Origin: Euglena gracilis
Lineage: Eukaryota > Euglenida > Euglenophyceae > Euglenales
Length of the DNA: 64,000 bases
Direction of reading: 5' to 3'
Assembly (NCBI GenBank): GCA_039621445.1
Contig: CP154955.1
Coordinates: forward strand, 13,281,000-13,344,999
The stretch's first letter is position 1, and every line of letters starts with the position of its first letter. Positions 1-12,256 of the stretch are shown here, piece by piece. A program made the translations under genes and the position numbers. Under the pieces are notes generated by a model. The model saw only the letters and a list, made by a program, of their open reading frames with translations, was not told the DNA's origin and ran no database searches.

Positions 1-781
1 GATAAAAATTATATCCGTAATCAACCACATCTGAAAACTTATTCGCCATGTGTGAAGCAGTGTTGCCCATGCCTTTCATTGAGGAAATTGAACAAAAATC
101 TGGCTATATTACCTCAAAAATAGCATCGAGGGTCAATAATTTCACATGTCCAAATTTATTTCATTTTGCCATTGCCATTTTGGGCTGAGGCTTCATGAAA
201 GAGGGTGTGGGAAGTTGACACATCAGGTCGTTCCAAATTGACACGAAAAATATATTTTTTGAGATAAAACGTGTGCCACACCATAACACATTCCAAAAGT
301 CCAAAATTATTATCACGCAACACATCTCTTTTCATTGCCAATGATTGATTTACGTTGAAAATGTCTTGTGCATTTCATGGGTTCTTAAAAGTGAAAGGGT
401 CGATGGGTTGCTTCAGATTTGGGTGTTCTTTGATTCAGCACCAATTTGTGGAGGCTTAAACTTCACTCATCCGAAAACTCCGGGGCACAAACAACCTTTG
501 CAGGTGGCCCAAACTCATTTCTCTCCCTCAACCATGTTTTCCTTCTTCAACCCCTAAAATCAGCTGCTACCCCAGTGTCAACACCATTTGAAACCCATGT
601 CCTCCCCGAAATGGCACACCCATACAGATTGCTATGAGTTCAACAATAAGGTTGCGTGGACATGAGTCGTTCCTTGCTGCTGGTAAAAATTCTTTTTGCT
701 GCATTTTGACTTCGCTTGGAAGTGGGTTGCTGACGAAGAGGAAGCTAATTAAGATGGTGAGGTTGCCCCAAAAAGAGCCAC

Positions 782-846
782 GCCTGCCGGTAATGCGATA
801 GCGGGGCGACTCGCGGCGCAGGACTCGTGCAAGCACGAGGGGAATC
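782..846 (-). CDS. Possible further ankyrin exon
   Basis: A GCCAG| acceptor is followed by a frame reading FPSCLHESCAASRPAIALPA, which resembles ANK helix 1 and helix 2. The donor would be GGC|GTGGCT. At least one exon supplying the ANK hairpin should lie between here and 1440. A weak candidate around 1075-1115 reads EAQLNTAGPTFLA. Other frames are also open, so this call is tentative. Confidence 0.35.
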
Positions 847-1439
847 CTGGCCCCGAAGAAATTAGCTCAATTTCTTATCCAGCAGTGCTGGATATGGAAG
901 AAAAGTACATTTGATCGTACCCAACAGGCCGCGAAAGTATGAGTTGCCCCAGGGGTTGGGGTCCATCGTGGCTGCATTGTTGTGTTGTGACCGCTGGGGC
1001 ACAAACCCCCGCAAGCCAAAAAAAAAAACAGGCAAGGGGAGATCTCAGGTTGTTCTGAACTCCATCTGGCTAGAAATGTCGGTCCAGCCGTGTTCAACTG
1101 GGCTTCGCGCAGGTGGAAGAGACAAAACCTCTTAACAAACAACGGGCTAGCTACCTGGCCTGCTCCCCCAGGCTGCAGCAACCCCCCCCCCCCGACCCCC
1201 AGAGGGATCAGCTTTCGGTCATGGTGTCTGCAATTCTCGCTCAAAAAATGGCCCCAGGTATGTTCGGCGGAGGGTGTGCTACACCACCACCCACCCCAAA
1301 CCTACCCCCCCCCACGGGGGTCGAAAATGCCCTCCCCCCCGCTTCCTGCCCATAGCACCCACCCTCCGGGGGGTCAAACTTCCACAAAAAGAAGCCGATG
1401 ACATGGTGGAGGTAGAGCACAACAAGTGGCACGACACAC

Positions 1440-1498
1440 GTCTGCCAGGGCCTGCACGCAGTCCGGGAAATTGTTGTGCGACAGCCCCAGTGGACTGC
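1440..1498 (-). CDS. Ankyrin half-repeat exon
   Basis: The exon starts TTCCAG|GCAGTC and ends GCAGAC|GTGTGT. It encodes SPLGLSHNNFPDCVQALAD, the helices of a divergent ANK repeat. Joined to the previous exon it restores a Gly codon. It ends in phase 0. Confidence 0.65.
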
Positions 1499-1665
1499 CT
1501 GGAAACTCAGACCCCGGGACACATGTTTTATTTTTTTTCTTCACTCATCAGTGGTGCATACGCACTTTAATATGTTTGTGTGTGCATTGTACATGCAAAT
1601 GCGTTGCATATGTGCAGTCACGAGAATCTGCACATTGCAAAGCATTCCTGCGTTTGTGTGTGCAC

Positions 1666-1900
1666 CCATATTGGCGCGGCGTGTGGTTCCCAGAAAACGG
1701 TCAGCAGCTGCCAGTAGAGCCAGGGCGACAGGCAGCCCGCCGGCCGCTACCATCAGCGGGGTGACCCCCGCCTGGCGCTTCGGGTCCGCCTCCGCCCCGG
1801 CCTGCAGCAGCCGCCGCACCACCGCCGCGTGGCCCTCGGAGCACGCGGAGTGCAGCGCCGTGGAGCCGCTGCCGCCGCGGTGGTTGACGTTGGCCTTGGC
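1666..1900 (-). CDS. Ankyrin-repeat exon (longest)
   Basis: The exon starts CCGCAG|GCCAAG in phase 0, directly continuing the 4.7-kb exon, and ends ATATGG|GTGCAC. It encodes 78 residues with two ANK repeats, GSTALHSACSEGHAAVVRRL and QAGVTPLMVAAGGLPVALAL. The last 20 residues are less conserved. The single leftover base matches the next exon. Confidence 0.85.
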
Positions 1901-2104
1901 CTGCGGAGGGGCGGAGACCCGCGGCCAGACCCGCACGGGTGCCGCAGTTGAGGCGACTGGAAAGACGGTGGCACCGTTTCTTTATGGAGATGATGGCACC
2001 GGTTTGATGTATCAGCCCGGCGGCTGCGGCCAGGGTTCCGGAACCCCCACCAAAAGTTTGTTTAAGCCCCCCCACCCACCCCGCCCCCCCATCATGCCCT
2101 CTTC

Positions 2105-2680
2105 CCCAATAGCCGAGGGGGGGAAAAAAAGAAATGAGTAGAAAAAAAGAAAAGAGGGGAAGAAGGGAGAGCAGAGGGTGGAAAAAGGAAGCAAGGTGGG
2201 GAGATGGCGGGAAGAGGGGGGGGAAAAAGACCCCGGGGTGAGCAGGAATGGCAGGGGTGTGTTGCATGTGCAAGTGAGCGGGGAAAAGAAGAGGAAAGTG
2301 CGTGTGTGGAAGGCGTGTGGGCGTGGGTGTGGCAGAGAAAAAAGCAGGCCAGGGGTAGAGGCAGGGGGAAAAGAGGGAGCCAAAAGGTGGTGAGCAGGGG
2401 AAAGGGTAGCAGGGATGAGAAGAGTGGGAAGGAGGGCAGAAGAGAGGGGGGGGGTGAGGGGGTGGGGCTGCAGGAGAGCACCGCCGGTGAGTTGGGAGCC
2501 GGGGGGAGGGGGTTGGAGCCGCCGGGGGGGAAGAAGTTGGGAGGAGGAGGAGAGGGAATAGGGGTGGGGTTGGAGAGGGCACCGGTGGAGAATTGCGGCG
2601 GGAGTGGGGGGCGTGTTGGAGGTGGGGGAAATGGGGGAGAGGAGGGGGGGGAGGAAAGGAAAAAAAAAAAAATCCAAATG
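2105..2680. repeat. Polypurine/polypyrimidine tract (about 575 bp)
   Basis: The plus strand is almost all G and A (GGGAAAGA-like, with GT interruptions) and lies in the intron between two ANK exons. The long Pro-rich minus-strand frame across it is a by-product of composition. Confidence 0.9.
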
Positions 2681-3162
2681 CTAAAAAATAGCACCTTCGG
2701 CACCGAAAAGTATATCCCACCCCCCCAGGGGAGATCCGGGGGGGGGGGGCTCGGCTGGAACCAACCACCCTACCCCTCCCCGGGGTCCAAGACAAAAAAA
2801 ACCCCTGACCCCCCCCCAACTGCAAAATAAATATACAACCAAACTTGCATTGTGCTGCCACTTGTCAGTCGCCCGGAGTCCTTGAGCCCGTTTTGTTGCA
2901 GGGCTTTCTGGGGTTTTCCGCAAAAGTGTTGGCGGCCCGAAATTTCACATGAGGTTCTCAGTAACCATACGTGAAAAGATGTGAATTTTTTCCAGGGGAC
3001 ATTTTCTCCGAAAACAAAAAAACGAAGGTGGTTGAGTGGCTTTGCGGAAAAAATGTCAACTTTAGATAATTGCATAATCGGCGTTGAATGTGTGATAATG
3101 ATTATTTATTGCGCGGTTCAAGAACACAAACACTTGCTGCGTGTGGTGTTATGGTGGGTACC

Positions 3163-3578
3163 ATTAAACCCCCCCCACTTATAAACCCCCCCCACTTATA
3201 ACCCCCCCCCCACTTACAAACCCCCCCCACTTACTAACCCCCCCCCTCGGGCCGACCAACCAAACCGGGACTTATAAACCCCCCCCTTCGGGGAAGAAAA
3301 ATGAAAGCCGCCGGGGACGATTTTTTCGGCTGCAAACCACCCAAAAACTAATTTTTGGCCCTTTTTTTGAGATCGACCATCATCAAAAATGCCATTTTTG
3401 ACCAAAATTGCCAAAAATTGCCATTTTGGGGGGGTTTCGGGGTCATTTTGGGGGTTCGGATTTTCACCAACAATTCCAGGACTTATAACCCCCCCCCCAC
3501 TTACTAACCCCCCCCTTCGGCCGACCAACCAAACCGGATCCTACTAACCCCGGGGGGTTTATAAGTGGGGGGATTAAT
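3163..3578. mobile_element. C-run/G-run TIR element (416 bp)
   Basis: It begins ATTAAACCCCCCCCACTTAT and ends as the inverted ATTAATCCCCCCACTTATAA. The word ACTTATAAACCCCCC is repeated four to five times near each end. The middle has mirror-like AAATTTTTGGCC words. TTAA is present at both boundaries. Confidence 0.75.
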
Positions 3579-4731
3579 CTCAGCCATAAGAAGCAACATT
3601 TCTCAACGTCTCTGTTCAAAAATCAAACTGCGAACTTTCACCATCCCAATACCCATTTGTTACATATTCTGAGTGTAACTGGGGCAACAAGGCCAAACAC
3701 TGCCCTTGATCATCCCTCTTCAAAAAAAAACATCAGATACTTGTTTCTTCCTTCTGTTGAAGACATCTCATTTATTTATTTATTCTTGAAAAATACACAT
3801 TAAAGGCACTGGAGTCACGTAAAAAAAATCACATGTGTTGGCCGAAAAATGCTATACAATTATAAATGATTTAGTGTGAAGTTACTTGCAAAAAAAATTG
3901 CCTGGAAAATTTTTTACTCGGAATGGTATCTGACTTCAAGTGATTGACGTCATATTTGGAAAATGGATGTACGTGGTATTGCGTAATTTACGTGATTTCA
4001 TGCGTCACTTTCTTGTTAAAACCCCTGGATTTTGCTTCTTGGGAACAGCGATTGGAAGGCTTCTTTTTACAGCCTTTGGAAAGCAGCTTTCTCAGGCTTT
4101 GGGTCTTCTCTGAAATTCGTTGTGGGCACCAGTTTGCGACAAAATTTGGTTTTTAAAGCAATTTCTTGCGGGTTTTCAGTGCTCCTCAATTTTCTTTAGA
4201 ATACATAAGAAAGTTGGGCAAGCCACAACACATTGCGCGGACACATTCTTCCCTTTCAAGAGAATATCAAGAGGCTTTGCTGTTCTACTAAATCTTTGGA
4301 CCACAATTCCACTTTTGGTGCTTCTTTCATGTACTCAAACTGTTTCAGCATTTTCGGGTTCAAAGGTTCGACCGACAAAAAGAAAATAAAGGTCTTTCAC
4401 GGGTGAGGAAGGGAATGGTCGAAGATGAAGTCAGCTAAGCAAATAAATTTGGTGTTGGGAAACGATCAAATATGTGGCCCATTATTTTACATGACGTCAA
4501 GGAAAAAAACTACCAAAATTTGTACGCACAATGTGATTTGATTGATTGCACGCGACTTTTTTATAGATCGAAAATGTTCGCGGCCAAACGTGATCCTATG
4601 TGGTTTGACGACCCACGTTTTACCATGCAAAAAGCATTCCGGAGACGAAAGAAATGTGCCACTGCCGAGTCGCAGGCCCCGGGAGGCGTGAGACCCTCAG
4701 CCCCGAAAGCCAAAACCGGGGCGGGCCCCAC

Positions 4732-4918
4732 CTGCAGCAGCCGGTTCACGCAGTCGAGGTGGCCGTACTCCGCGGCGATGACGAGCGGCGTGGCGCCGTT
4801 GTTGCGCTGGGCGTCCACCTGGGCCCTCGCCTCCAGCAGCGCCTGCAGCGGCGCCTGGTGGCCCTCGAAGCACGCCCAGTGCAGCGCCGTGTCGCCGTTG
4901 CCGTCCCGGCCAGGCGGC
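4732..4918 (-). CDS. Ankyrin-repeat exon
   Basis: The exon starts CCGAG|GCCGCC and ends CTGCAG|GTGGGG in phase 0. It carries one clear ANK repeat (DGNGDTALHWACFEGHQAPL) and a second one (NNGATPLVIAAEYGHLDCVN). These are among the most consensus-like ANK sequences in the gene. The A-rich tract upstream (4970-5110) is intronic. Confidence 0.88.
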
Positions 4919-5353
4919 CTCGGGGGTTGCTCGGGGTGGAGCACAAAAGAATGCAACGCAGCAAAAGGCAAAAAAATGAAGCATTGCAAAAAAAATTTGC
5001 AAAATAGAAATTGCAAAATTGCAAAAAAAACACAGCAAATTTTTTTGAAAAAAAAGTTGCAAAAAAGCGGCAAAAAAATGCAAAAAAAACTGCCAAAAAA
5101 AGGCAAAATTATACAAAGATATGCAAATTTCCAGGATTTCAGAGAATGCATGAAGATGAAAATGAAATTTATGCAACGTGCTGAGTAGAGGAGGAGGCTC
5201 AATGACTACTGCTTTGGGAACAGTCAGACAAAGTAACGTGTGCCACTTGCCGTTTCTGCATTGACCCTTCTTGTGCTCTCCCAGTGAAGGTTCGTTGTCC
5301 AGTTGCCCCCGCCACACTTACCAATGCTGGCCGCCCTGAGAGTTGGGTGATAC

Positions 5354-5442
5354 CTAATGGATAGCAAATGGAGCTCCAGGGGGTGCTGCCGGGAGGGTTG
5401 GGAAGGAGTCGCCTGGTCCCGATGCTGCACATTGGCCCCGGC
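5354..5442 (-). CDS. Ankyrin loop exon with insertion
   Basis: The exon follows CCGCAG| and ends ATTAG|GTATCA. It begins AGANVQHRDQ, the ANK hairpin, and then adds about 20 Pro/Ser/His-rich residues before the donor. The two leftover bases match the next exon. The insertion lengthens the ANK loop. Stopping earlier would need a non-GT donor, so this boundary is the simplest reading. Confidence 0.6.
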
Positions 5443-6565
5443 CTGCGGCAGCCACAGGGAGTGGGTGGAGACAGGGGTGTGGGTTGTGTGCGGAAAGAAC
5501 CACAGCGCGTTCATCCAGGTGGTACAAACTGTGGAACAGGGCAAGGAAACGAAAACAAGCCGGGATTTCCTCGGGGAAAAAACAAGCTGCTCATTTCACC
5601 GTTGGCACTTCGAAAGTTTCTCGAATATTTGGGTATAGACAGCAAGACAGAAAGGCAGCACCAGGATAATTTTCGAGGGGTGTGAGTCTCTCTTGAATTG
5701 CGACATGAAATTACAGGACCTCAACGTCGGCGGTCAGGCTTCAGTAGGAAACAAACTTCTCTATTTGCATTTGCAGCAGAAACCTCATCCACAGCACGAG
5801 GACTTGCACGAGCATCCACTTCAGGCAGAGATTTAAACCCAAACGACCGGACTCGTTCTGAGGACCAAAATTTTGCCAAAAGATTCTTTTCTTCGTTGGG
5901 ATGTTTACCAAATGGTTATCAAAATTTTGTAATTATATTCATATTGTACGCTTCATTTGACTTCATATTACAAATGCATCATGTTTTAAGTCAGATGTTT
6001 GGTGAGAGGGTGAAATTTAGGCAGAAACACTCCAGCCGCCAGAATTGTATATGCTCTGATGCACCATAAACAGTCCTTTTGCATGAATTACACTGATTTT
6101 CAGCAAAACTCCAGCTGGGAACCATAAATTTAATCAAATTCAAATTCAAATTCAAATAATTGCCAAAGCTACCAAAATTAGGACAACATCTTTAGGATTT
6201 TTTTCAATTTCATCCTTCCCGTACAGCACCTGTTGACACTTCCCATTAAAGGGTTATATTTGGGAGAGATTTTGTTCGGAAGGGTTCACATTTGAAGGGG
6301 ATTATGTTATGGTTGTGCGAACATGGGGGAGTTACATATGTGTACTGTTTCAAGACATGGCCATAAAGCAGGAGGCTGGGTCAGAGTCGGGAGGTGTAAG
6401 GTCTATACCGACATTATCACTGATTATTGTTATATTAATTGATCAATTGTTCAAAATAATATTAATGATAATACTCCAGATTCACAGATCGCTGGATCGC
6501 TAGATCATAGATAGAAAGTCATAATATAGTCATAGGTGTTGGCATAGGGGCATTTCAGGTGACAC

Positions 6566-6741
6566 CTTCAGCAGTTGGGTGACGCAGGCGAGCTGGTTGT
6601 TGTACACCGCGCTCATCAGCGGGCTGAAGCCATCGCTGCGGGCCGTGTCGACCGCGGCGTTGGCATGCAGCAGGGCCTGGGTCACGCCAGAGTACCCCTC
6701 GAAGCAGGCGTAGTACAGCGCCGTCTTGGGGCAATGGCTGC
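6566..6741 (-). CDS. Ankyrin-repeat exon
   Basis: The exon starts CGGCAG|GCAGCC and ends CTGAAG|GTGTCA. It encodes 58 residues covering the helices of one ANK repeat (KTALYYACFEGYSGVTQALL) and a second repeat (DGFSPLMSAVYNNQLACVTQ). A 0.7-kb pentanucleotide repeat begins about 40 bp upstream of the acceptor. Confidence 0.85.
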
Positions 6742-6778
6742 CTGCCGCTGACCGGACAAACCTCCCCACCCGCTCCAC

Positions 6779-7515
6779 ACACACACACACACACACACAT
6801 ACACACAACACAACACAACACAACACAACACAACACAACACAACACAACACAACACAACACAACACAACACAACACAACACAACACAACACAACACAACA
6901 CAACACAACACAACACAACACAACACGACACGACACAACGCAACACAACGCAACACAACACAACGCAACGCAACGCAACACAACACAACACAGCACAACG
7001 CAACGCAACACGACACAACGCAACACAACACGACACGACACGACACGACACGACACGGCACAACACAACACAACACAACACAACACAACGCAACGCAACG
7101 CAACGCAACGCAACGCAACACAACACAACGCAACGCAACACAACACAACACGACACGACACAACACAACACAACACAACACAACACGGCACGACACGGCA
7201 CGACACGGCACAACACAACACAACACAACGCAACGCAACGCAACACAACACAACACAGCACAACCCAACGCAACACAACACAACACCCCACCCCACCACC
7301 CAACACAACACAACACAACACAACACAACGCAACGCAACGCAACGCAACGCAACACAACACGACACAGCACAGCACAGCACAAGACAAGACAAGACAACA
7401 CAAAGCAACGCAACGCAACACAACACCAGACAGGACAAAACAACACAACAACACAACGCAACGCAACACAGCACAACACAACGCAACACAGCACAGCACA
7501 GCACAACACAACACA
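6779..7515. repeat. (CA)n then (CAACA)n pentanucleotide array
   Basis: About 20 bp of CA repeat leads into 0.7 kb of CACAA with CGCAA, CGACA and CAGCA variants. It lies in an ANK intron, just upstream of an acceptor on the minus strand. Confidence 0.95.
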
Positions 7516-7856
7516 CGCGGGCACGCACACACACAAGCTCACTTGCACGCATGCACACACAGGACACACTGCGAGACTGAGAGCCAGGCAAACATGAAAC
7601 CCTATTGTACCTTTCAAATGCTTCATGAGTTTGTGCAAATGCCTCCAGCTATGCTTTCTATTGCTCATCTGAATTCTTTTTATTTGTTTGGTCGTTTTCT
7701 TCAACTGTTGCCCTTTTGACAGGTTCCTGAATGGATAAATTGGTCATTGAACGGCGTGAACACATCGAACGCACCGAATGCAATGCAAGGCCACCAATGC
7801 AACAAACCACCCATCGGTCCCAAAACACACACAGCCATGGACACCAGCACCAGCAC

Positions 7857-7878
7857 GCAGCTGCACATTCGCACCAGC
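7857..7878 (-). CDS. 22-nt ankyrin microexon
   Basis: CCTCAG precedes this microexon and GTGCTG follows it. It encodes only AGANVQL plus one base, the beta-hairpin part of an ANK repeat. The previous exon ends in phase 0 at the end of an ANK helix. The leftover base combines with GC at the start of the next exon to make Arg. The joined product reads through the ANK loop without a gap. Confidence 0.65.
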
Positions 7879-7904
7879 CTGAGGGAACGCAGCATCGACC
7901 GAGT

Positions 7905-8060
7905 ATGTGTGTATATGTACATACAGTGTAGTATATGATATACCTACATACATGGCATATATGGTATATATGTGTAAATGGTATATACATGTATGTGGAA
8001 TATATGTGTATACGGTATATACGTGTGATAGGTCTACCGTATATGCATATGGTATACCTC
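7905..8060. repeat. TATATAC/TATATG minisatellite
   Basis: Degenerate copies of GGTATATACATGTATGTG-like sequence lie in an ANK intron. Confidence 0.75.
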
Positions 8061-8444
8061 ACAGTAAGGCGCAAAAGAAGCCAATGAACGAGGGGAGTAA
8101 AAACTTTCCAAAATCCAAATTCAAAGGCGAGATGAAAGGCTTTGGCTGAAAAAGGTGACCAATGAGATGAATTGGCACACTGACTGAATTCTGTGTTTGC
8201 AACAACTCTGTGTGCTTGGCAACCACGTCTGCTTTGTTGCACAATGCATGGAACCACCCCTTTGCCCACTGACAGGTTCCAACAACCCTGGCCGGACCAG
8301 GGGGATCACATGTACCCTGACCTGCAACCCTCGACCATGGGTGGTCGGTGGGCAGGCGGGTAACCACTGTAGCAAACAAAGCAAAAAGAGATCATTCTCT
8401 GCCATAGACCGGATTCCAGAATCAACTCGCCAGCACTCCGACAC

Positions 8445-8505
8445 CTCGCAAAGCAGTTGAACACATTGAAGCTGATTGTTCTTGGCGGCAATGATGAGGG
8501 CAGGG
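8445..8505 (-). CDS. Ankyrin half-repeat exon
   Basis: The 61-nt exon follows CATAAG| and ends GCGAG|GTGTCG. It supplies PALIIAAKNNQLQCVQLLCE, which completes the ANK repeat begun in the previous exon. Its single leading base matches the two bases left by that exon, and it ends in phase 0. Confidence 0.75.
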
Positions 8506-8675
8506 CTTATGAGGGAGGGCAGGTTCAAATGCCTTGCCCCTTTGAATGGACGGCAGTGGAGAACTTTGGCCCAGAAACCTTTACGGACAGTGCAACACAA
8601 AACAACACAGCCCCTCCCCAACGTGCACATTCAAACACACAGGAATCGCACATGCACGAACACATGCATGCACGC

Positions 8676-8808
<133 letters not shown>

Positions 8809-8873
8809 CAAACAGGAGGAGCCCACCAGGAGACGAGGCCTTCCTCTCAGTGCAAGGGCAATTCCCTCTGCAC

Positions 8874-9034
8874 GCCAAGCCCTGGGGGAGCGGCGTGAAG
8901 CCGTCGTCCCGGGGGAGGTCGAGGTCGGCCCCGGCCTTCACCAGCATGGCGGCGACGTCCGTGTGGCCCTTCTCGCTGGCGATGAACAGCGGCGTCGCCC
9001 CGTCCACGTCCCGCTGGTTGAGGTTCGCCGCCCC
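8874..9034 (-). CDS. Ankyrin-repeat exon
   Basis: The exon starts ACGCAG|GGGGCG in phase 0 and ends TTGGC|GTGCAG with two bases left over. It encodes one full ANK repeat (DGATPLFIASEKGHTDVAAM) and the start of the next (GADLDLPRDDGFTPL). A (GCAC)n microsatellite lies just downstream in the intron. Open reading continues into that repeat, but the splice phase supports stopping here. Confidence 0.85.
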
Positions 9035-9129
9035 CTGCGTGGGTGGGGGACCGCGCCGTGGCTTCTTTGGTGGGCGAAATTGACTTCCGTGATGACTCAG
9101 GATGCCCCCACTGCACACATTTTTAACAA

Positions 9130-9350
9130 AATTTGCTTGAAAAAAAGTAAAAAGTAAAAAAGTATATAATAATATTATGAAAAAAATATAGTAAATAAAT
9201 AAAAAAATAAAAAAAATAATAAATGCTATATTTTATTTATTTATTATATTTATATTAAAATAAAAAATAAAAAATATAACTAAAATAAAAATAAACAAAC
9301 AAACACATAAACAAATAAATATATAAATAAATATATAAATAAATAAATAA
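9130..9350. repeat. AT-rich ATAAATAA simple repeat
   Basis: AAATAAATAAAAA/TATATAAATA words lie in the intron between two ANK exons. Confidence 0.85.
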
Positions 9351-9791
9351 GGCACGTGTGGTCATTCCCCATTTCAGAGCAATAATACGTCCTGGTCAAC
9401 CTTGGTCGGCATAATTTTGGCCATTTTTGCCCACTTTGGCTGCTTTTGGCACAATTGCCAAAAATTATCAAAAAAACAATTGTGGAGACATTTTATAATT
9501 ATACATGACATATTGCAATTATTTAATTATTTTGGCAGACCCCCACCTACGGCTGATGATGGTAGGCCAACTGTTTTTTTTTTGCTGCTTTCAAATGCTT
9601 TTGGCCACTTTTGCTACTGATATTACATTTGGCAACTTTTAAGCCACCCAGTTCAGGAGGGGGGACACCCCCCACCACCTAAACGCCCGTACACGGGGGG
9701 GGGGGGGGCATGGGGAGGCACCAATTATGGGTTGGACAATCATCCGGTATTCTTTCAACAATTCAGTTGGAAACAACACAGTTGGAAATAC

Positions 9792-9860
9792 CTTGAGAAG
9801 AAGCTCGACACAACCCACATGGTTTGCGCAGGCAGCCCGCAGGAGGTCGTTGCATCCGCC
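9792..9860 (-). CDS. Ankyrin half-repeat exon
   Basis: This 69-nt exon lies between CCACAG| and CTCAAG|GTATTT, both in phase 0. It encodes NDLLRAACANHVGCVELLLK, the two helices of an ANK repeat. It joins directly to the next exon, which starts at the ANK loop. It is the first ANK unit of the protein. Confidence 0.75.
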
Positions 9861-11636
9861 CTGTGGGAGACAAAGGGCAGAATGCTCTGTGTGTCGTCAT
9901 CCCTGGGGCACGCAGAGTGGGGGGGTCCGGGTTCCCCCTCTAAAACTGTTGGAAAATCTGTCACACAGTCACAGTGCCAACAGATTTATTTCATCTTTCA
10001 GGTGGATCCGGAACATAGATTGACTTGGTGACCCCGAGAGGGGGAGTCATTTTTTCCCCAGATCCACACACCCAATACCAAGGGGAAGGGTCACGCAGGG
10101 TAAGTGAATCTGCCCTTCCCAATTGGGGGTGAGGGAGCGGGTCAACCCCCAGAAGAGGGTACCGTCGGGGAGCATCAGAATACTCTTAAACTTCAAAAGA
10201 CGGTGCCCCTGATGTGTAAACCCCCCACTTATGACCCCCTGGAGTTTGCAGGATCAGGTGTCAGACAACAAAACAACAAACAACAAAATTCCTCCATAAA
10301 GGGGAGGGGTTCTTGCTCAAAGCTGGACCGACTGGCACAGGAGAAATAAAGCTCTGTGCAGTTCAAAACGGCAGTGAACCAAAAGACAACGATTTTGGCT
10401 TGGTGGCATTTCCAACGCTTTTTAATGGCATCTGAAATTTGTATTTTGGCTGGTCCGATGCATGGGTGTTTGGGGGGTTGGTCGATTTTGGGTGAGCCCC
10501 CTTGAATGTATGCAAAGGCGGCATTTGAGCTGACATCAAACCTTCCCCTTGTCGAACGACCACTCCAGGCGTCTGTTCACCAACCCTAGGGGTGGCATGG
10601 GGTGCCTGCCCACAGCAGGCACATCCCCCCGGGGTCGGTTCTCGACCCCGGGGCCTGCCCACCAAACCAATTTTCATCATAGCACTGCCCAAAACAAAAC
10701 CCGACCCCTCCCCAGGGGCCGAAAATGCCTTCCCGCATCACCCACCCCCAGGAGATGCAAAAGTCGGGGGGGGGGGGGATCGTCTAAAGCCCACCCTGTG
10801 GTCGGCGACGAGGAGGGATCTTTGAACCGGGCGGGGAGAAAACACAGGGGAATGCAATCAATAGTCACGATCTCACGCAAGGAAACAGGGGTCAGACAGC
10901 GGGGAGTGAGAGCGTGCATCTGAGGAGCGCACACCTGGGGGCAGACCGTGTCGTACACTGCAGCCGACAACTTGCGGCGGCTCTCTTGTTCTGAGTGAGG
11001 GCATGAGTACATTCGGCAGGCACGGGACCATGCATCTCTTTAGGGCTTTGCAGACCCCCCCCGGGGGGGCTGCAGCATCCCCTGCCCGAGGGGGGGGATG
11101 GATGCTTCTAGCCCTGCAAGCCAGCACCTAGCATTTTTGGAGGGTCCAGCCCAAAATTTTTCGACGCATGGTGCTGAGAATTTTTGGGAAAAGGTGTTAA
11201 AAAATGGCCAAAATGGCATTTTTGGGATTTTGGGCGTTTTTTTTTTTTGATGGGATGCCAGATGTTTATTTTTTCAGTTGTATCCCAGGTCATTTTTTAG
11301 GAAACTGTCCGATTTCGGCCTTGCCCAGCCCAGCTCAGGTCCAGCCCCCCCCCCCCCCCCCCGGGCTAGCCAGCCCAAATTTCTACCCCTAGCCCAGCAA
11401 CCCCCCCGGGGTCCTTAAAAAGATACATGACCAGGACACAAAAGAAAAGTTGGTTCAGGAACCAGGGGTGGAACCAGCCAGGAGCTCAAAAAGTCACTGT
11501 GATCAAAAAAAATATTTTGCTGGTGGTGATGCATATGTGACACAGAAAAAAAAAATTTGCCAGCAAATGCCTGGGAAGTCTACCACCCACCACCCAGGAT
11601 TGCGGGGATTCCCGTCCAGCCCTGCTGGGCACACAC

Positions 11637-11799
11637 CCGGCGCGCCGAACAGGGAGACGAACTGGTCCACCGTCACCTCCGTGCCCGCCGGGGCCTCCCC
11701 GTTCAGCACCAGCCGCTCCGCCGCGGCGAACGCCAGCAGCCGCGCCGAGTCCAGCCCCGGCTTGCGCCCGGACAGGATGCGGAACAGGTCCTTCAGCTC
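11637..11799 (-). CDS. EF-hand-like exon
   Basis: The exon starts GCAG|GAGCTG in phase 0 after the 12.6-kb exon and ends at GCCGG|GTGTGT. Using the next GT, 2 nt on, would end in phase 0 and match the following ANK exon. It encodes about 54 residues, including ELKDLFRILSGRKPGLDSAR, then a helix and VTVDQFVSLF. This resembles an EF-hand pair that has lost most calcium ligands. Confidence 0.75.
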
Positions 11800-12154
11800 C
11801 TGCGGCACACCCGCCGGGGGGGGGGGGCATCATCCCAGGGATACCGCAGTCCGGGAGTGCCGTGCGGCAACTTCTTCGCTGGCGCTTTGGATACGGCACT
11901 TAATAGTCTGGCCCAACTGAATGGGCTTGGACAACAATATTGCAAGATCTACGTGTCATTCTAGTCATTATCATTGTAGCGAATTTTCTATTGCTTGTTT
12001 GTGCAATTCCCCCTCAAAACTGAATAACCACCAGATGGTTTCCAGGAAACCTTGTCAAGGTGAGATATATAGACTTGGGCGAGCAACCTTCTCAAATAAT
12101 TAAACGTTATCTTTTGCAACTATTGTCGCTATTGTACCCGCAATGGCATCGAAA

Positions 12155-12240
12155 AGAAAAATAATAATAATGATAATATAATAATAATATAATAATACAA
12201 TAATATGATGATAATATAATAATACAATAATATAATAATT
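12155..12240. repeat. (AATAAT)n-like repeat
   Basis: ATAATAATATAATAATAC copies end next to the left duplication of the 12.3-kb MITE. Confidence 0.85.
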
Positions 12241-12256
12241 GCAAAGAGATGCAGAG

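Noticed and set aside
2014-2830. A C/G-run element similar to those elsewhere near 2690-2830
   Set aside because: It has a hairpin-like word (CACCTTCGGCACCG) and C/G runs, but I could not find matching ends or duplications, so no boundaries are given.
1701-2861. 386-residue Pro/Ser-rich minus-strand frame
   Set aside because: It crosses a polypurine tract and reads the ANK exon in the wrong frame, so it is a composition artefact.
6530-7704. Long Cys/Val-Leu-rich minus-strand frames and a plus-strand Asn-Thr-rich frame
   Set aside because: They come from the CACAA pentanucleotide array. Only the ANK exon at 6566-6741 at one end is credible.
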